From: Salmonella bongori NCTC 12419
GTDB lineage: Bacteria > Pseudomonadota > Gammaproteobacteria > Enterobacterales > Enterobacteriaceae
DNA length: 64,000 bases
NCBI RefSeq assembly: GCF_000252995.1
Contig: NC_015761.1
Span: forward strand, 186,001-250,000
Direction: 5' to 3'
This document shows, piece after piece, positions 53,557-62,704 of this stretch; the first letter of the stretch is position 1, and each line of letters starts with the position of its first letter. The notes under the pieces were generated by a model that saw nothing but the letters and a program-made list of their open reading frames with translations, had not been told where the DNA came from and did not search any database. The position numbers and the translations under genes are program-made.

Positions 53557-54282
53557 ATGGCTACCAATGCAAAACCCGTCTATAAACGCATTCTGCTTAA
53601 ATTAAGCGGCGAAGCTCTGCAGGGTACGGAAGGCTTCGGTATTGATGCAAGCATACTGGATCGTATGGCTCAGGAGATCAAAGAACTGGTTGAACTGGGT
53701 ATTCAGGTTGGTGTGGTGATTGGCGGTGGTAACCTGTTCCGTGGCGCGGGTCTGGCGAAAGCGGGGATGAACCGCGTTGTGGGCGACCACATGGGCATGT
53801 TGGCCACCGTGATGAACGGTCTGGCAATGCGTGATGCGCTTCACCGCGCCTATGTGAACGCTCGCCTGATGTCGGCAATTCCTTTAAACGGCGTGTGCGA
53901 CAGTTATAGCTGGGCTGAGGCGATAAGCCTGCTGCGTAACAACCGTGTTGTGATTCTGTCTGCAGGTACGGGTAACCCCTTCTTCACTACTGACTCTGCG
54001 GCCTGTCTGCGTGGAATCGAAATTGAAGCGGACGTCGTACTGAAAGCGACCAAAGTCGATGGTGTCTTCACTGCCGATCCGGCAAAAGATCCTTCTGCAA
54101 CCATGTACGATCAACTGACCTATGCTGAAGTGCTGGATAAAGAACTGAAAGTGATGGATCTGGCGGCCTTCACGCTGGCTCGTGACCACAAACTGCCGAT
54201 TCGTGTTTTCAACATGAATAAACCGGGTGCGCTGCGCCGCGTGGTGATGGGCGAAAAAGAAGGCACTTTAATCACGGAGTAA
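53557..54282 (+). CDS. pyrH: Uridylate kinase
   Basis: PyrH phosphorylates UMP to UDP; it is feedback-inhibited by UTP and activated by GTP. The 241-residue amino-acid-kinase-fold protein has KLSGEALQG, VIGGGNLFRG and the DHMGMLATVMNGLAMRDAL segment. It is expressed separately from tsf (terminator between) and precedes frr by 146 bp. Confidence 0.98.
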   Translation: MATNAKPVYKRILLKLSGEALQGTEGFGIDASILDRMAQEIKELVELGIQVGVVIGGGNLFRGAGLAKAGMNRVVGDHMGMLATVMNGLAMRDALHRAYVNARLMSAIPLNGVCDSYSWAEAISLLRNNRVVILSAGTGNPFFTTDSAACLRGIEIEADVVLKATKVDGVFTADPAKDPSATMYDQLTYAEVLDKELKVMDLAAFTLARDHKLPIRVFNMNKPGALRRVVMGEKEGTLITE

Positions 54283-54428
54283 TTTCCGTGAGCGCCAAAT
54301 ACGGGTAAGATTCCGTTTTATTGGCGGGTCTTATTACCTGGCAGAAATTAAACGAGACTATACTTAGCACATCTTTGTATTGTGTGACCGTCTGGTCTGA
54401 CTGAGACTAGTTTTCAAGGATTCGTAAC

Positions 54429-54986
54429 GTGATTAGCGATATCAGAAAAGATGCTGAAGTACGCATGGAAAAATGCGTTGAAGCGTTCAAAAACCAAATC
54501 AGCAAAGTGCGCACGGGTCGTGCTTCTCCCAGCCTGCTGGATGGTATTGTCGTAGAATACTATGGCACACCGACGCCGCTGCGCCAGTTGGCAAGCGTAA
54601 CGGTCGAAGACTCCCGTACCTTAAAAATTAACGTATTTGATCGCTCTATGGGGCCTGCTATTGAGAAAGCGATCATGGCGTCAGACCTCGGTCTGAACCC
54701 AAGCTCTGCGGGTACCGATATTCGCGTTCCGCTGCCGCCGCTGACAGAAGAACGTCGTAAAGATCTGACTAAAATTGTCCGTGGCGAAGCAGAGCAGGCG
54801 CGTGTCGCCGTACGTAACGTACGCCGTGACGCGAACGATAAAGTAAAAGCGCTGCTGAAAGATAAAGCGATCAGTGAAGATGACGATCGCCGCTCTCAGG
54901 AAGACGTGCAGAAAATGACCGATGCAGCAATTAAGAAAGTTGATGCGGCGTTGGCAGATAAAGAAGCGGAACTGATGCAGTTCTGA
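54429..54986 (+). CDS. frr: Ribosome recycling factor
   Basis: RRF splits post-termination ribosomes with EF-G. The 185-residue protein starts at GTG 54429 (MISDIRKDAEVRM) with AAGGA upstream. The tRNA-shaped three-helix bundle is represented by KVRTGRASPSLLDGI and the KIVRGEAEQARVAVRNVRRDAN-type helix. Intact and normal in length. Confidence 0.98.
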   Translation: MISDIRKDAEVRMEKCVEAFKNQISKVRTGRASPSLLDGIVVEYYGTPTPLRQLASVTVEDSRTLKINVFDRSMGPAIEKAIMASDLGLNPSSAGTDIRVPLPPLTEERRKDLTKIVRGEAEQARVAVRNVRRDANDKVKALLKDKAISEDDDRRSQEDVQKMTDAAIKKVDAALADKEAELMQF

Positions 54987-55046
54987 TTAACCTGTACGCA
55001 GATATAAACTCACTTTGCTGGTAAGCCTGGCGGGTGAGTGGTGTAC

Positions 55047-55099
55047 AAAACGCCGCGCAGAAGACATTATCAGGTCTCCTGTGCGGCGTTTTGCTTTTT
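55047..55099 (+). terminator. Long-stem terminator after frr, just before dxr
   Basis: AAAACGCCGC (55047-55056) pairs with GCGGCGTTTT (55083-55092), extended inside by GCAG/CTGT, and is followed by GCTTTTT. The structure ends about 30 bp before the dxr start, leaving little room for a separate dxr promoter. Confidence 0.8.
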
Positions 55100-55127
55100 A
55101 TCCTGTTTCAACACTTCTGGACGTTTC

Positions 55128-56324
55128 ATGAAGCAATTAACCATTCTGGGCTCGACCGGCTCTATTGGTTGCAGCACACTGGACGTGGTGCGCCATAACC
55201 CTGATAGCTTCCGCGTTGTCGCGCTGGTTGCGGGTAAAAATGTTGCCCGTATGGCGGAGCAGTGCCTGGCGTTTTCGCCGCGGTATGCCGTAATGGACGA
55301 TGCACCGAGCGCAGAACAGCTCAAAAGAATGCTTCAACAGCATGGCTGTCGTACCGAGGTTCTGAGCGGACAACAGGCCGCTTGCGAGATGGCGGCGCTT
55401 GATGAGGTCGGATATGTGATGGCGGCCATTGTCGGCGCCGCTGGTTTACTACCGACCCTGGCAGCGATTCGTGCAGGAAAGACTATCCTGCTGGCCAATA
55501 AAGAATCGTTGGTAACCTGCGGGCGGCTGTTTATGGATGAAGTGAAACGCAGCAACGCCCGGCTTTTACCCGTCGATAGCGAACATAACGCGATTTTTCA
55601 GAGTTTGCCGCAATCTATTCAGCATCATCTGGGATACGCTGATCTGGAGCAAAATGGCGTCACGTCGATTTTGCTTACCGGGTCTGGTGGCCCGTTCCGT
55701 GAAACGCCCATGCGCGATCTGGCGGCGATGACGCCGGATCAGGCATGTCGTCATCCGAACTGGTCGATGGGGCGAAAAATCTCCGTCGACTCTGCCACCA
55801 TGATGAATAAAGGTCTGGAATACATTGAAGCGCGTTGGTTATTTAATGCCAGCGCACGTCAGATGGAAGTGTTGATCCATCCGCAATCGGTTATTCATTC
55901 AATGGTGCGTTATCAGGACGGCAGCGTCCTTGCGCAGCTTGGAGAGCCTGACATGCGTACGCCTATTGCGCACACGATGGCATGGCCGAATCGCGTCACG
56001 TCCGGCGCGCAGCCGCTCGATTTTTGCAAACTCAGCGCGCTGACGTTTAGTGCGCCCGATTATCAGCGTTATCCGTGTCTGAAGCTGGCGATGGACGCGT
56101 TTGAGCAGGGTCAGGCGGCAACGACGGCGCTCAATGCGGCAAACGAAATCACGGTGGCTGCGTTTCTGGCGCAACAGATTCGTTTTACCGATATCGCCGG
56201 GCTCAATTTAGCGGTGCTGGAGCGGATGGATTTACAGGAACCGGCAAGCGTTGATGACGTATTGCAGGTCGACGCCATCGCGCGTGACGTTGCCAGAAAA
56301 CAAGTGATACGGCTCTCACGCTGA
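55128..56324 (+). CDS. dxr: 1-deoxy-D-xylulose 5-phosphate reductoisomerase
   Basis: Dxr makes 2-C-methyl-D-erythritol 4-phosphate, the committed step of the non-mevalonate isoprenoid pathway. Start ATG 55128 (MKQLTILGSTGSIGCSTLDV) gives 398 residues; a longer frame from 55038 runs through the terminator and is rejected. NADPH-binding GSTGSIG, the metal-binding DSEHNAIFQ and the HPNWSMGRKISVDSATMMNK loop are intact. The ribosome site is weak (CTGGA), in keeping with low expression. Confidence 0.97.
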   Translation: MKQLTILGSTGSIGCSTLDVVRHNPDSFRVVALVAGKNVARMAEQCLAFSPRYAVMDDAPSAEQLKRMLQQHGCRTEVLSGQQAACEMAALDEVGYVMAAIVGAAGLLPTLAAIRAGKTILLANKESLVTCGRLFMDEVKRSNARLLPVDSEHNAIFQSLPQSIQHHLGYADLEQNGVTSILLTGSGGPFRETPMRDLAAMTPDQACRHPNWSMGRKISVDSATMMNKGLEYIEARWLFNASARQMEVLIHPQSVIHSMVRYQDGSVLAQLGEPDMRTPIAHTMAWPNRVTSGAQPLDFCKLSALTFSAPDYQRYPCLKLAMDAFEQGQAATTALNAANEITVAAFLAQQIRFTDIAGLNLAVLERMDLQEPASVDDVLQVDAIARDVARKQVIRLSR

Positions 56325-56427
56325 GGATTATCCCGCGACAGAAGATCGTGCTATTTGTTAGCGTTGGGCTTCGGTGATATAGTCTGCGCCACCTGATCGC
56401 AGGTTTTTAGCTTTTTTCGGTCGGGGT

Positions 56428-56453
56428 AGCCGTGGTTTGACACGGCTTTTTTG
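56428..56453 (+). terminator. Intrinsic terminator after dxr
   Basis: AGCCGTG (56428-56434) pairs with CACGGCT (56441-56447), followed by TTTTTTG. It lies in the 312-bp dxr-uppS gap. The rest of that gap (to 56636) has no supported gene and presumably carries the uppS promoter; short frames there lack family resemblance. Confidence 0.8.
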
Positions 56454-56636
56454 TGGATACACAAAATTCTTCAGAACGCATCGGGATGACAGGCGCATAC
56501 GTTCCCGGCGTGCGCAGATGGCGCACGATAGGGGCGATGACGTACAGCCATCAGCGAAGTGGAGTGAAGAGAATGTGTATGAAGGCTTCAGTATTCCTGA
56601 GTACCGCTAAATCCTTTCAGGGACAAAAAACGCGTT

Positions 56637-57395
56637 ATGTTGTCTGCAACTCAACCAGTAAGCGAAAAATTGCCAGCACATGGCTGTCGCCATGTTGCCA
56701 TAATCATGGATGGCAATGGTCGCTGGGCGAAAAAGCAAGGGAAGATCCGGGCCTTCGGGCATAAAGCCGGGGCGAAGTCTGTCCGGCGAGCCGTCTCTTT
56801 TGCTGCCAATAACGGTATTGATGCGTTAACGCTGTATGCCTTTAGTAGTGAAAACTGGAACCGGCCTGCGCAGGAAGTAAGTGCGTTAATGGAGTTGTTT
56901 GTGTGGGCGCTGGATAGCGAAGTCAAAAGCCTGCACCGCCATAACGTTCGCCTGCGTATTATCGGTGATATCAGTCGATTTAACTTGCGTTTGCAAGAAC
57001 GTATTCGCAAATCAGAAGCGTTGACAGCCCATAACACCGGGCTAACGCTGAATATTGCGGCGAATTACGGCGGACGTTGGGATATTGTCCAGGGTGCCCA
57101 GAAACTGGCGGAACAGGTGCAGGCTGGTGTCCTGCGCCCCGATCAGATTGATGAAGAGAGGCTGGGCCAGCAAATCTGTATGCATGAGCTGGCGCCTGTG
57201 GATTTAGTAATTAGGACTGGGGGAGAGCATCGCATTAGTAACTTTTTGCTTTGGCAAATTGCCTATGCCGAACTTTACTTTACTGATGTTCTTTGGCCCG
57301 ATTTCGATGAACAAGACTTTGAAGGTGCGCTGCATGCCTTTGCTAATCGAGAGCGTCGTTTCGGCGGTACCGAGCCCGGTGATGACAAAGCCTGA
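56637..57395 (+). CDS. uppS: Undecaprenyl diphosphate synthase
   Basis: UppS (IspU) condenses eight isopentenyl units onto farnesyl diphosphate to make the C55 lipid carrier for peptidoglycan and O-antigen. The 252-residue cis-prenyltransferase has HVAIIMDGNGRWAKKQ with the catalytic Asp, the AFSSENWNRP motif and the RTGGEHRISNFLLWQ-type C-terminal motif. Start ATG 56637 is family-like but its ribosome site (CAGGGA) is 15 bases away. Confidence 0.97.
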   Translation: MLSATQPVSEKLPAHGCRHVAIIMDGNGRWAKKQGKIRAFGHKAGAKSVRRAVSFAANNGIDALTLYAFSSENWNRPAQEVSALMELFVWALDSEVKSLHRHNVRLRIIGDISRFNLRLQERIRKSEALTAHNTGLTLNIAANYGGRWDIVQGAQKLAEQVQAGVLRPDQIDEERLGQQICMHELAPVDLVIRTGGEHRISNFLLWQIAYAELYFTDVLWPDFDEQDFEGALHAFANRERRFGGTEPGDDKA

Positions 57396-57407
57396 TGGGG
57401 GTTGCTT

Positions 57408-58265
57408 TTGCTGAAGTATCGCCTGATTTCTGCTTTTGTATTAATACCTGCGGTCATCGCTGCGCTTTTTTTATTGCCGCCAGTGGGGTTCGCCATTGTT
57501 ACGCTGGTTGTCTGTATGTTGGCGGCATGGGAATGGGGACAGTTAAGCGGGTTCGCCGCGCGTTCACAGCGGGTTTGGCTGGCGGTGTTGTGTGGGCTAT
57601 TATTGGCGCTAATGCTATTTTTGTTGCCTGAATATCATCACAACATTCGTCAACCGTTGGTTGAGATGTCACTCTGGGCATCCTTAGGATGGTGGGTTGT
57701 TGCGCTACTGCTGGTACTCTTTTATCCCGGCTCGGCGGCAATCTGGCGCAACTCAAAAACATTGCGTCTCATTTTCGGCCTGTTAACCATTGTTCCCTTT
57801 TTCTGGGGAATGCTGGCGTTACGCGCCTGGCACTATGATGAGAATCATTACAGTGGCGCAATATGGCTACTCTATGTCATGATCCTGGTCTGGGGAGCGG
57901 ACTCTGGTGCCTATATGTTTGGTAAATTGTTTGGCAAACATAAGCTGGCGCCGAAAGTTTCCCCGGGGAAAACCTGGCAAGGGTTTATCGGCGGACTTGC
58001 GACGGCTGCTGTGATCTCATGGGGTTACGGTATGTGGGCAAATCTGAATGTTGCGCCTGTCATCTTGCTGATTTGCTCTGTGGTTGCTGCGCTGGCTTCC
58101 GTACTGGGCGATCTCACCGAGAGTATGTTTAAGCGCGAAGCAGGAATTAAGGATAGCGGCCACTTGATTCCAGGCCATGGCGGTATTCTGGATCGCATTG
58201 ACAGCCTGACGGCTGCCGTACCGGTCTTTGCTTGCCTGTTGTTACTGGTTTTCAGGACGCTCTAA
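57408..58265 (+). CDS. cdsA: Phosphatidate cytidylyltransferase
   Basis: CdsA makes CDP-diacylglycerol, the precursor of all phospholipids. Starting at TTG 57408 gives the family length of 285 residues (MLKYRLISAFVLIP) with GGGGG upstream; a TTG two codons earlier is also possible. It is an integral membrane protein with about eight segments and the signature SVLGDLTESMFKREAGIKDS, then PGHGGILDRIDS. It follows uppS by 12 bp and precedes rseP by 11 bp. Confidence 0.96.
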   Translation: MLKYRLISAFVLIPAVIAALFLLPPVGFAIVTLVVCMLAAWEWGQLSGFAARSQRVWLAVLCGLLLALMLFLLPEYHHNIRQPLVEMSLWASLGWWVVALLLVLFYPGSAAIWRNSKTLRLIFGLLTIVPFFWGMLALRAWHYDENHYSGAIWLLYVMILVWGADSGAYMFGKLFGKHKLAPKVSPGKTWQGFIGGLATAAVISWGYGMWANLNVAPVILLICSVVAALASVLGDLTESMFKREAGIKDSGHLIPGHGGILDRIDSLTAAVPVFACLLLLVFRTL

Positions 58266-58276
58266 CGGAAGGTTTT

Positions 58277-59629
58277 ATGCTGAGTATTCTCTGGAATCTG
58301 GCTGCATTCATCGTTGCACTGGGCGTGCTGATCACTGTGCATGAATTTGGTCATTTCTGGGTTGCCCGGCGCTGCGGTGTTCGTGTCGAGCGCTTTTCCA
58401 TCGGTTTTGGTAAAGCGCTCTGGCGTCGTACCGATCGGTACGGTACTGAATATGTCATCGCCCTGATCCCGCTGGGCGGCTATGTCAAAATGCTGGATGA
58501 ACGCGCCGAACCGGTAGCACCGGAATTGCGCCGCCACGCCTTCAATAACAAAACGGTGGGCCGGCGGGCCGCAATTATTGCCGCAGGTCCGGTTGCGAAC
58601 TTCATTTTTGCTATCTTTGCTTACTGGCTGGTCTTTATCATCGGCGTCCCTGGCGTTCGTCCGGTTGTTGGTGAAATAACGCCCAATTCGATTGCCGCGC
58701 AGGCGCAAATTACGCCAGGTACGGAACTTAAAGCCGTTGACGGTATCGAAACCCCTGATTGGGATGCTGTGCGTTTACAACTGGTATCCAAAATCGGAGA
58801 TCCGCAGACGACAGTGAGCGTCTCGCCGTTTGGCAGCGACCAGCGACAGGACAAAACGCTTGATTTACGTCACTGGGCATTTGAGCCTGATAAGCAAGAT
58901 CCTGTATCTTCTTTAGGGATTCGGCCTCGGGCGCCCCAGATCGAACCGGTACTGTCGGAAGTGCAGGCGAATTCTGCGGCCAGTAAAGCGGGTTTGCAAG
59001 CGGGCGACAGGATCGTTAAAGTCGATGGTCAGCCGTTAACGCAGTGGATGACGTTTGTTACGTTTGTACGCGATAATCCCGGTAAGCCGTTAGCGTTAGA
59101 GATTGAAAGGCAGGGGAGCGACTTGTCGTTGACGTTAACGCCGGATACGAAATCGGTTAACGGAAAGGCGGAAGGCTTTGCAGGCGTAGTGCCTAAAATT
59201 ATTCCTCTGCCGGAAGAGTACAAGACTGTACGCCAGTATGGACCTTTTAGCGCCATCCTCGAAGCCACGGATAAGACGTGGCAGTTGATGAAGCTGACGG
59301 TCAGTATGCTGGGTAAATTGATAACCGGTGATGTGAAACTGAACAACCTCAGTGGGCCGATTTCTATCGCTCAGGGGGCTGGGATGTCAGCGGAGTTCGG
59401 GGTGATTTATTACCTGATGTTCCTTGCGCTAATCAGCGTGAACTTAGGGATAATTAACCTGTTTCCGCTGCCCGTTCTTGACGGGGGGCATCTGCTGTTC
59501 CTGGCGATTGAAAAGCTTAAGGGCGGGCCGGTATCCGAGCGAGTTCAAGACTTTAGTTATCGCATTGGCTCGATTTTGCTGGTGTTGTTAATGGGGCTTG
59601 CACTTTTCAATGATTTCTCTCGGTTGTAA
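58277..59629 (+). CDS. rseP: Site-2 metalloprotease RseP
   Basis: RseP cleaves RseA in the membrane after DegS, releasing sigma-E, and also clears signal peptides. The 450-residue protein (MLSILWNLAAF) has zinc motif HEFGH at residues 22-26 in the first membrane segment, the partner LPVLDGGH in a later segment (Asp near 402), and two circularly permuted PDZ domains in the periplasmic part. The ribosome site GGAAGG is clear. It lies between cdsA and bamA. Confidence 0.97.
   Translation: MLSILWNLAAFIVALGVLITVHEFGHFWVARRCGVRVERFSIGFGKALWRRTDRYGTEYVIALIPLGGYVKMLDERAEPVAPELRRHAFNNKTVGRRAAIIAAGPVANFIFAIFAYWLVFIIGVPGVRPVVGEITPNSIAAQAQITPGTELKAVDGIETPDWDAVRLQLVSKIGDPQTTVSVSPFGSDQRQDKTLDLRHWAFEPDKQDPVSSLGIRPRAPQIEPVLSEVQANSAASKAGLQAGDRIVKVDGQPLTQWMTFVTFVRDNPGKPLALEIERQGSDLSLTLTPDTKSVNGKAEGFAGVVPKIIPLPEEYKTVRQYGPFSAILEATDKTWQLMKLTVSMLGKLITGDVKLNNLSGPISIAQGAGMSAEFGVIYYLMFLALISVNLGIINLFPLPVLDGGHLLFLAIEKLKGGPVSERVQDFSYRIGSILLVLLMGLALFNDFSRL
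58724..58750 (+). promoter_or_regulatory. Candidate internal sigma-E promoter in rseP
   Basis: GAACTT at 58724-58729 is followed after exactly 16 bases by TCGAA at 58746-58750, close to the RpoE consensus (TCTGA or TCNAA). It lies within the rseP coding region, about 0.9 kb before bamA. Sigma-E-dependent transcription of the bamA-skp-lpxD genes is known in E. coli; whether this site contributes is not known. Confidence 0.3.
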
Positions 59630-59660
59630 GAGAGTTAGTTAGGAAGAACGCATAATAACG

Positions 59661-62093
59661 ATGGCGATGAAAAAGTTGCTCATAGCGTCGCTGCTGTTCA
59701 GCAGCGCCACCGTATACGGTGCTGAAGGGTTCGTAGTGAAGGACATTCATTTCGAAGGCCTGCAGCGAGTCGCCGTTGGTGCGGCTCTCCTCAGTATGCC
59801 GGTGCGCACAGGCGACACGGTTAATGATGAAGATATCAGTAACACCATTCGCGCTCTGTTCGCCACCGGCAACTTTGAGGACGTCCGCGTCCTGCGCGAT
59901 GGTGATACCCTTCTGGTTCAGGTAAAAGAACGTCCGACCATTGCCAGCATCACTTTCTCCGGTAACAAGTCGGTGAAAGATGACATGCTTAAGCAAAACC
60001 TCGAAGCGTCTGGCGTACGTGTTGGCGAGTCTCTGGATCGCACCACGTTGTCTGATATCGAAAAAGGACTGGAAGACTTTTACTATAGCGTGGGTAAATA
60101 CAGCGCCAGCGTTAAGGCGGTTGTCACGCCTCTGCCGCGCAACCGTGTTGACCTTAAACTGGTGTTCCAGGAGGGCGTATCGGCGAAGATCCAACAGATC
60201 AATATCGTCGGTAACCATGCCTTTAGCACTGAAGAACTCATTTCTCATTTCCAGTTGCGTGATGAAGTTCCATGGTGGAACGTTGTCGGCGATCGTAAAT
60301 ATCAGAAGCAGAAGCTGGCGGGCGACCTTGAAACCCTTCGCAGTTACTATCTGGATCGCGGCTACGCACGTTTCAATATCGACTCTACGCAAGTGAGCCT
60401 GACGCCGGACAAGAAAGGAATTTACATCACCATCAATATCACCGAGGGCGATCAGTACAAGCTTTCCGGGGTTCAGGTGAGTGGTAACCTGGCCGGGCAT
60501 TCTGCAGAAATCGAGAGCCTGACGAAAATTGAACCTGGTGAGCTCTATAACGGCACCAAAGTGACCAAAATGGAAGATGACATTAAAAAGCTTCTTGGTC
60601 GCTATGGTTACGCTTATCCGCGCGTGCAATCACAGCCCGAAATTAACGATGCCGACAAAACCGTTAAGTTACGCGTTAACGTAGATGCTGGTAACCGTTT
60701 CTACGTGCGTAAGATCCGTTTTGAAGGCAACGATACTTCAAAAGATTCCGTTCTGCGCCGCGAAATGCGCCAAATGGAAGGGGCATGGCTGGGCAGCGAT
60801 CTGGTCGACCAGGGGAAAGAACGTCTGAACCGTTTGGGTTACTTTGAAACCGTTGATACCGATACGCAGCGCGTTCCGGGCAGCCCGGATCAGGTAGACG
60901 TGGTCTACAAAGTGAAAGAGCGTAATACCGGTAGCTTCAACTTCGGTATTGGCTACGGTACAGAAAGCGGCGTCAGCTTCCAGGCCGGCGTTCAGCAGGA
61001 CAACTGGTTAGGTACTGGCTATTCCGTGGGTATTAACGGGACCAAAAACGACTACCAGACCTATAGCGAACTGTCCGTGACTAACCCCTACTTTACCGTT
61101 GACGGTGTGAGCCTGGGTGGTCGTATTTTCTATAACGACTTCCAGGCAGACGATGCGGATCTGTCCGACTATACCAACAAAAGTTACGGTACGGATGTGA
61201 CGCTCGGCTTCCCCATCAATGAGTACAACACGTTGCGCGCGGGCTTAGGGTATGTACATAACTCCCTGTCCAATATGGAACCGCAGGTTGCAATGTGGCG
61301 TTATCTGGCATCAATGGGCCAGTATCCGAGTACTAATGATCAGGATAATAGTTTTAGCACTGATGACTTCACCTTTAACTACGGCTGGACCTACAACAAA
61401 CTGGACCGTGGTTACTTCCCGACGGAAGGTACGCGTATCAACCTGAATGGTAAGGTGACGATTCCGGGATCGGATAACGAATACTATAAAGCGACGTTGG
61501 ATACCGCGACCTATGTGCCGATCGATGACGATCATAAGTGGGTTATTCTGGGCCGTACCCGCTTTGGTTATGGTGATGGTTTAGGCGGTAAAGAGATGCC
61601 GTTCTATGAGAACTTTTATGCCGGTGGTTCCAGTACCGTTCGTGGTTTCCAGTCCAATACCATTGGTCCTAAGGCGGTCTATTATCCCTATAACCCTAAA
61701 AATTACGATGCTGGTGACGACTACGATTGCGCGACGCAGGACGGCGCAAAAGATATGTGTAAGTCGGATGATGCGGTAGGGGGTAACGCGATGGCGGTCG
61801 CCAGCCTGGAATTTATCACGCCGACGCCATTTATCAGCGAGAAATATGCTAATTCGGTCCGTACTTCTTTCTTCTGGGATATGGGGACCGTCTGGGATAC
61901 GAATTGGGACTCCAGCCAGTATTCTGGCTACCCGGACTACAGCGATCCAAGTAATATCCGTATGTCCGCGGGTATCGCATTACAATGGATGTCCCCATTG
62001 GGGCCGTTGGTCTTCTCCTACGCCCAGCCGTTTAAAAAGTACGATGGAGACAAAGCCGAGCAGTTCCAGTTTAACATTGGTAAAACCTGGTAA
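59661..62093 (+). CDS. bamA: Outer membrane protein assembly factor BamA
   Basis: An 810-residue Omp85 protein, the core of the BAM complex. Signal peptide residues 1-20 (ATVYG). Five POTRA domains span residues 21-420, and a 16-strand barrel follows to the terminal FNIGKTW. The loop 6 motif VRGF (STVRGFQSN) is intact. The extracellular Cys pair in YDCATQDG and DMCKSDD is kept. The loop 6 region around YPYNPKNYDAGDD differs from the E. coli sequence I remember. It follows rseP and leads to skp. Confidence 0.98.
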   Translation: MAMKKLLIASLLFSSATVYGAEGFVVKDIHFEGLQRVAVGAALLSMPVRTGDTVNDEDISNTIRALFATGNFEDVRVLRDGDTLLVQVKERPTIASITFSGNKSVKDDMLKQNLEASGVRVGESLDRTTLSDIEKGLEDFYYSVGKYSASVKAVVTPLPRNRVDLKLVFQEGVSAKIQQINIVGNHAFSTEELISHFQLRDEVPWWNVVGDRKYQKQKLAGDLETLRSYYLDRGYARFNIDSTQVSLTPDKKGIYITINITEGDQYKLSGVQVSGNLAGHSAEIESLTKIEPGELYNGTKVTKMEDDIKKLLGRYGYAYPRVQSQPEINDADKTVKLRVNVDAGNRFYVRKIRFEGNDTSKDSVLRREMRQMEGAWLGSDLVDQGKERLNRLGYFETVDTDTQRVPGSPDQVDVVYKVKERNTGSFNFGIGYGTESGVSFQAGVQQDNWLGTGYSVGINGTKNDYQTYSELSVTNPYFTVDGVSLGGRIFYNDFQADDADLSDYTNKSYGTDVTLGFPINEYNTLRAGLGYVHNSLSNMEPQVAMWRYLASMGQYPSTNDQDNSFSTDDFTFNYGWTYNKLDRGYFPTEGTRINLNGKVTIPGSDNEYYKATLDTATYVPIDDDHKWVILGRTRFGYGDGLGGKEMPFYENFYAGGSSTVRGFQSNTIGPKAVYYPYNPKNYDAGDDYDCATQDGAKDMCKSDDAVGGNAMAVASLEFITPTPFISEKYANSVRTSFFWDMGTVWDTNWDSSQYSGYPDYSDPSNIRMSAGIALQWMSPLGPLVFSYAQPFKKYDGDKAEQFQFNIGKTW

Positions 62094-62215
62094 TTGTTCA
62101 CTGCAAAGGAATGCATTGGTAGTGTAGCGATGACTTTTGGCGATGCCTTCAGGGATCGCCAGGCCACGCAAAGAGCTGTACCTTCGGGTGCAAATGGGAT
62201 GGTAAGGAGTTTATT

Positions 62216-62701
62216 GTGAAAAAGTGGTTATTAGCTGCAGGTCTCGGTTTGGCGATGGTAACGTCCGCACAGGCTGCTGACAAAATTGCGATCGTCAACA
62301 TGGGTAATCTGTTCCAACAGGTTGCGCAGAAGACGGGTGTATCCAATACACTGGAAAACGAATTTAAAGGCCGTGCGGCTGAACTGCAAAAAATGGAAAA
62401 CGACCTGCAATCTAAAATGCAGCGTCTGCAATCCATGAAGGCAGGTAGCGATCGTTCTAAGCTGGAAAAAGATGTCATGTCTGAGCGCCAGACGTTCGCA
62501 CAAAAAGCGCAGGCTTTTGAGAAAGATCGCGCTCGTCGTTCCAACGAAGAACGTGGCAAACTGGTGACGCGTATCCAGACTGCCGTGAAAAAAGTGGCTA
62601 ATGACCAGAACATCGATCTGGTCGTAGACGCGAACACCGTTGCTTACAACAGCAGCGATGTGAAAGACATCACCGCTGACGTACTGAAACAGGTTAAATA
62701 A
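62216..62701 (+). CDS. skp: Periplasmic chaperone Skp
   Basis: A 161-residue protein that keeps unfolded outer-membrane proteins soluble between SecYEG and BAM. It starts at GTG 62216 with AAGGAG upstream. Signal peptide residues 1-20 (SAQA). The mature jellyfish-like trimer has a beta body (KIAIVNMGNLFQQV) and long coiled-coil tentacles rich in Lys, Glu and Gln (ENEFKGRAAELQKME). It is three bases from lpxD, so the two are one unit. Confidence 0.98.
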   Translation: MKKWLLAAGLGLAMVTSAQAADKIAIVNMGNLFQQVAQKTGVSNTLENEFKGRAAELQKMENDLQSKMQRLQSMKAGSDRSKLEKDVMSERQTFAQKAQAFEKDRARRSNEERGKLVTRIQTAVKKVANDQNIDLVVDANTVAYNSSDVKDITADVLKQVK

Positions 62702-62704
62702 GTA

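Noticed and set aside
54290..54345. Possible terminator after pyrH
   Set aside because: The GCCAAATACGG and CCGTTTTATTGGC arms pair only imperfectly and no T run follows; not strong enough to list.
59607..60629. Minus-strand open frame of 340 codons opposite bamA
   Set aside because: Antisense to the POTRA-coding region; no recognisable domain and no regulatory signals. An artefact of codon bias.
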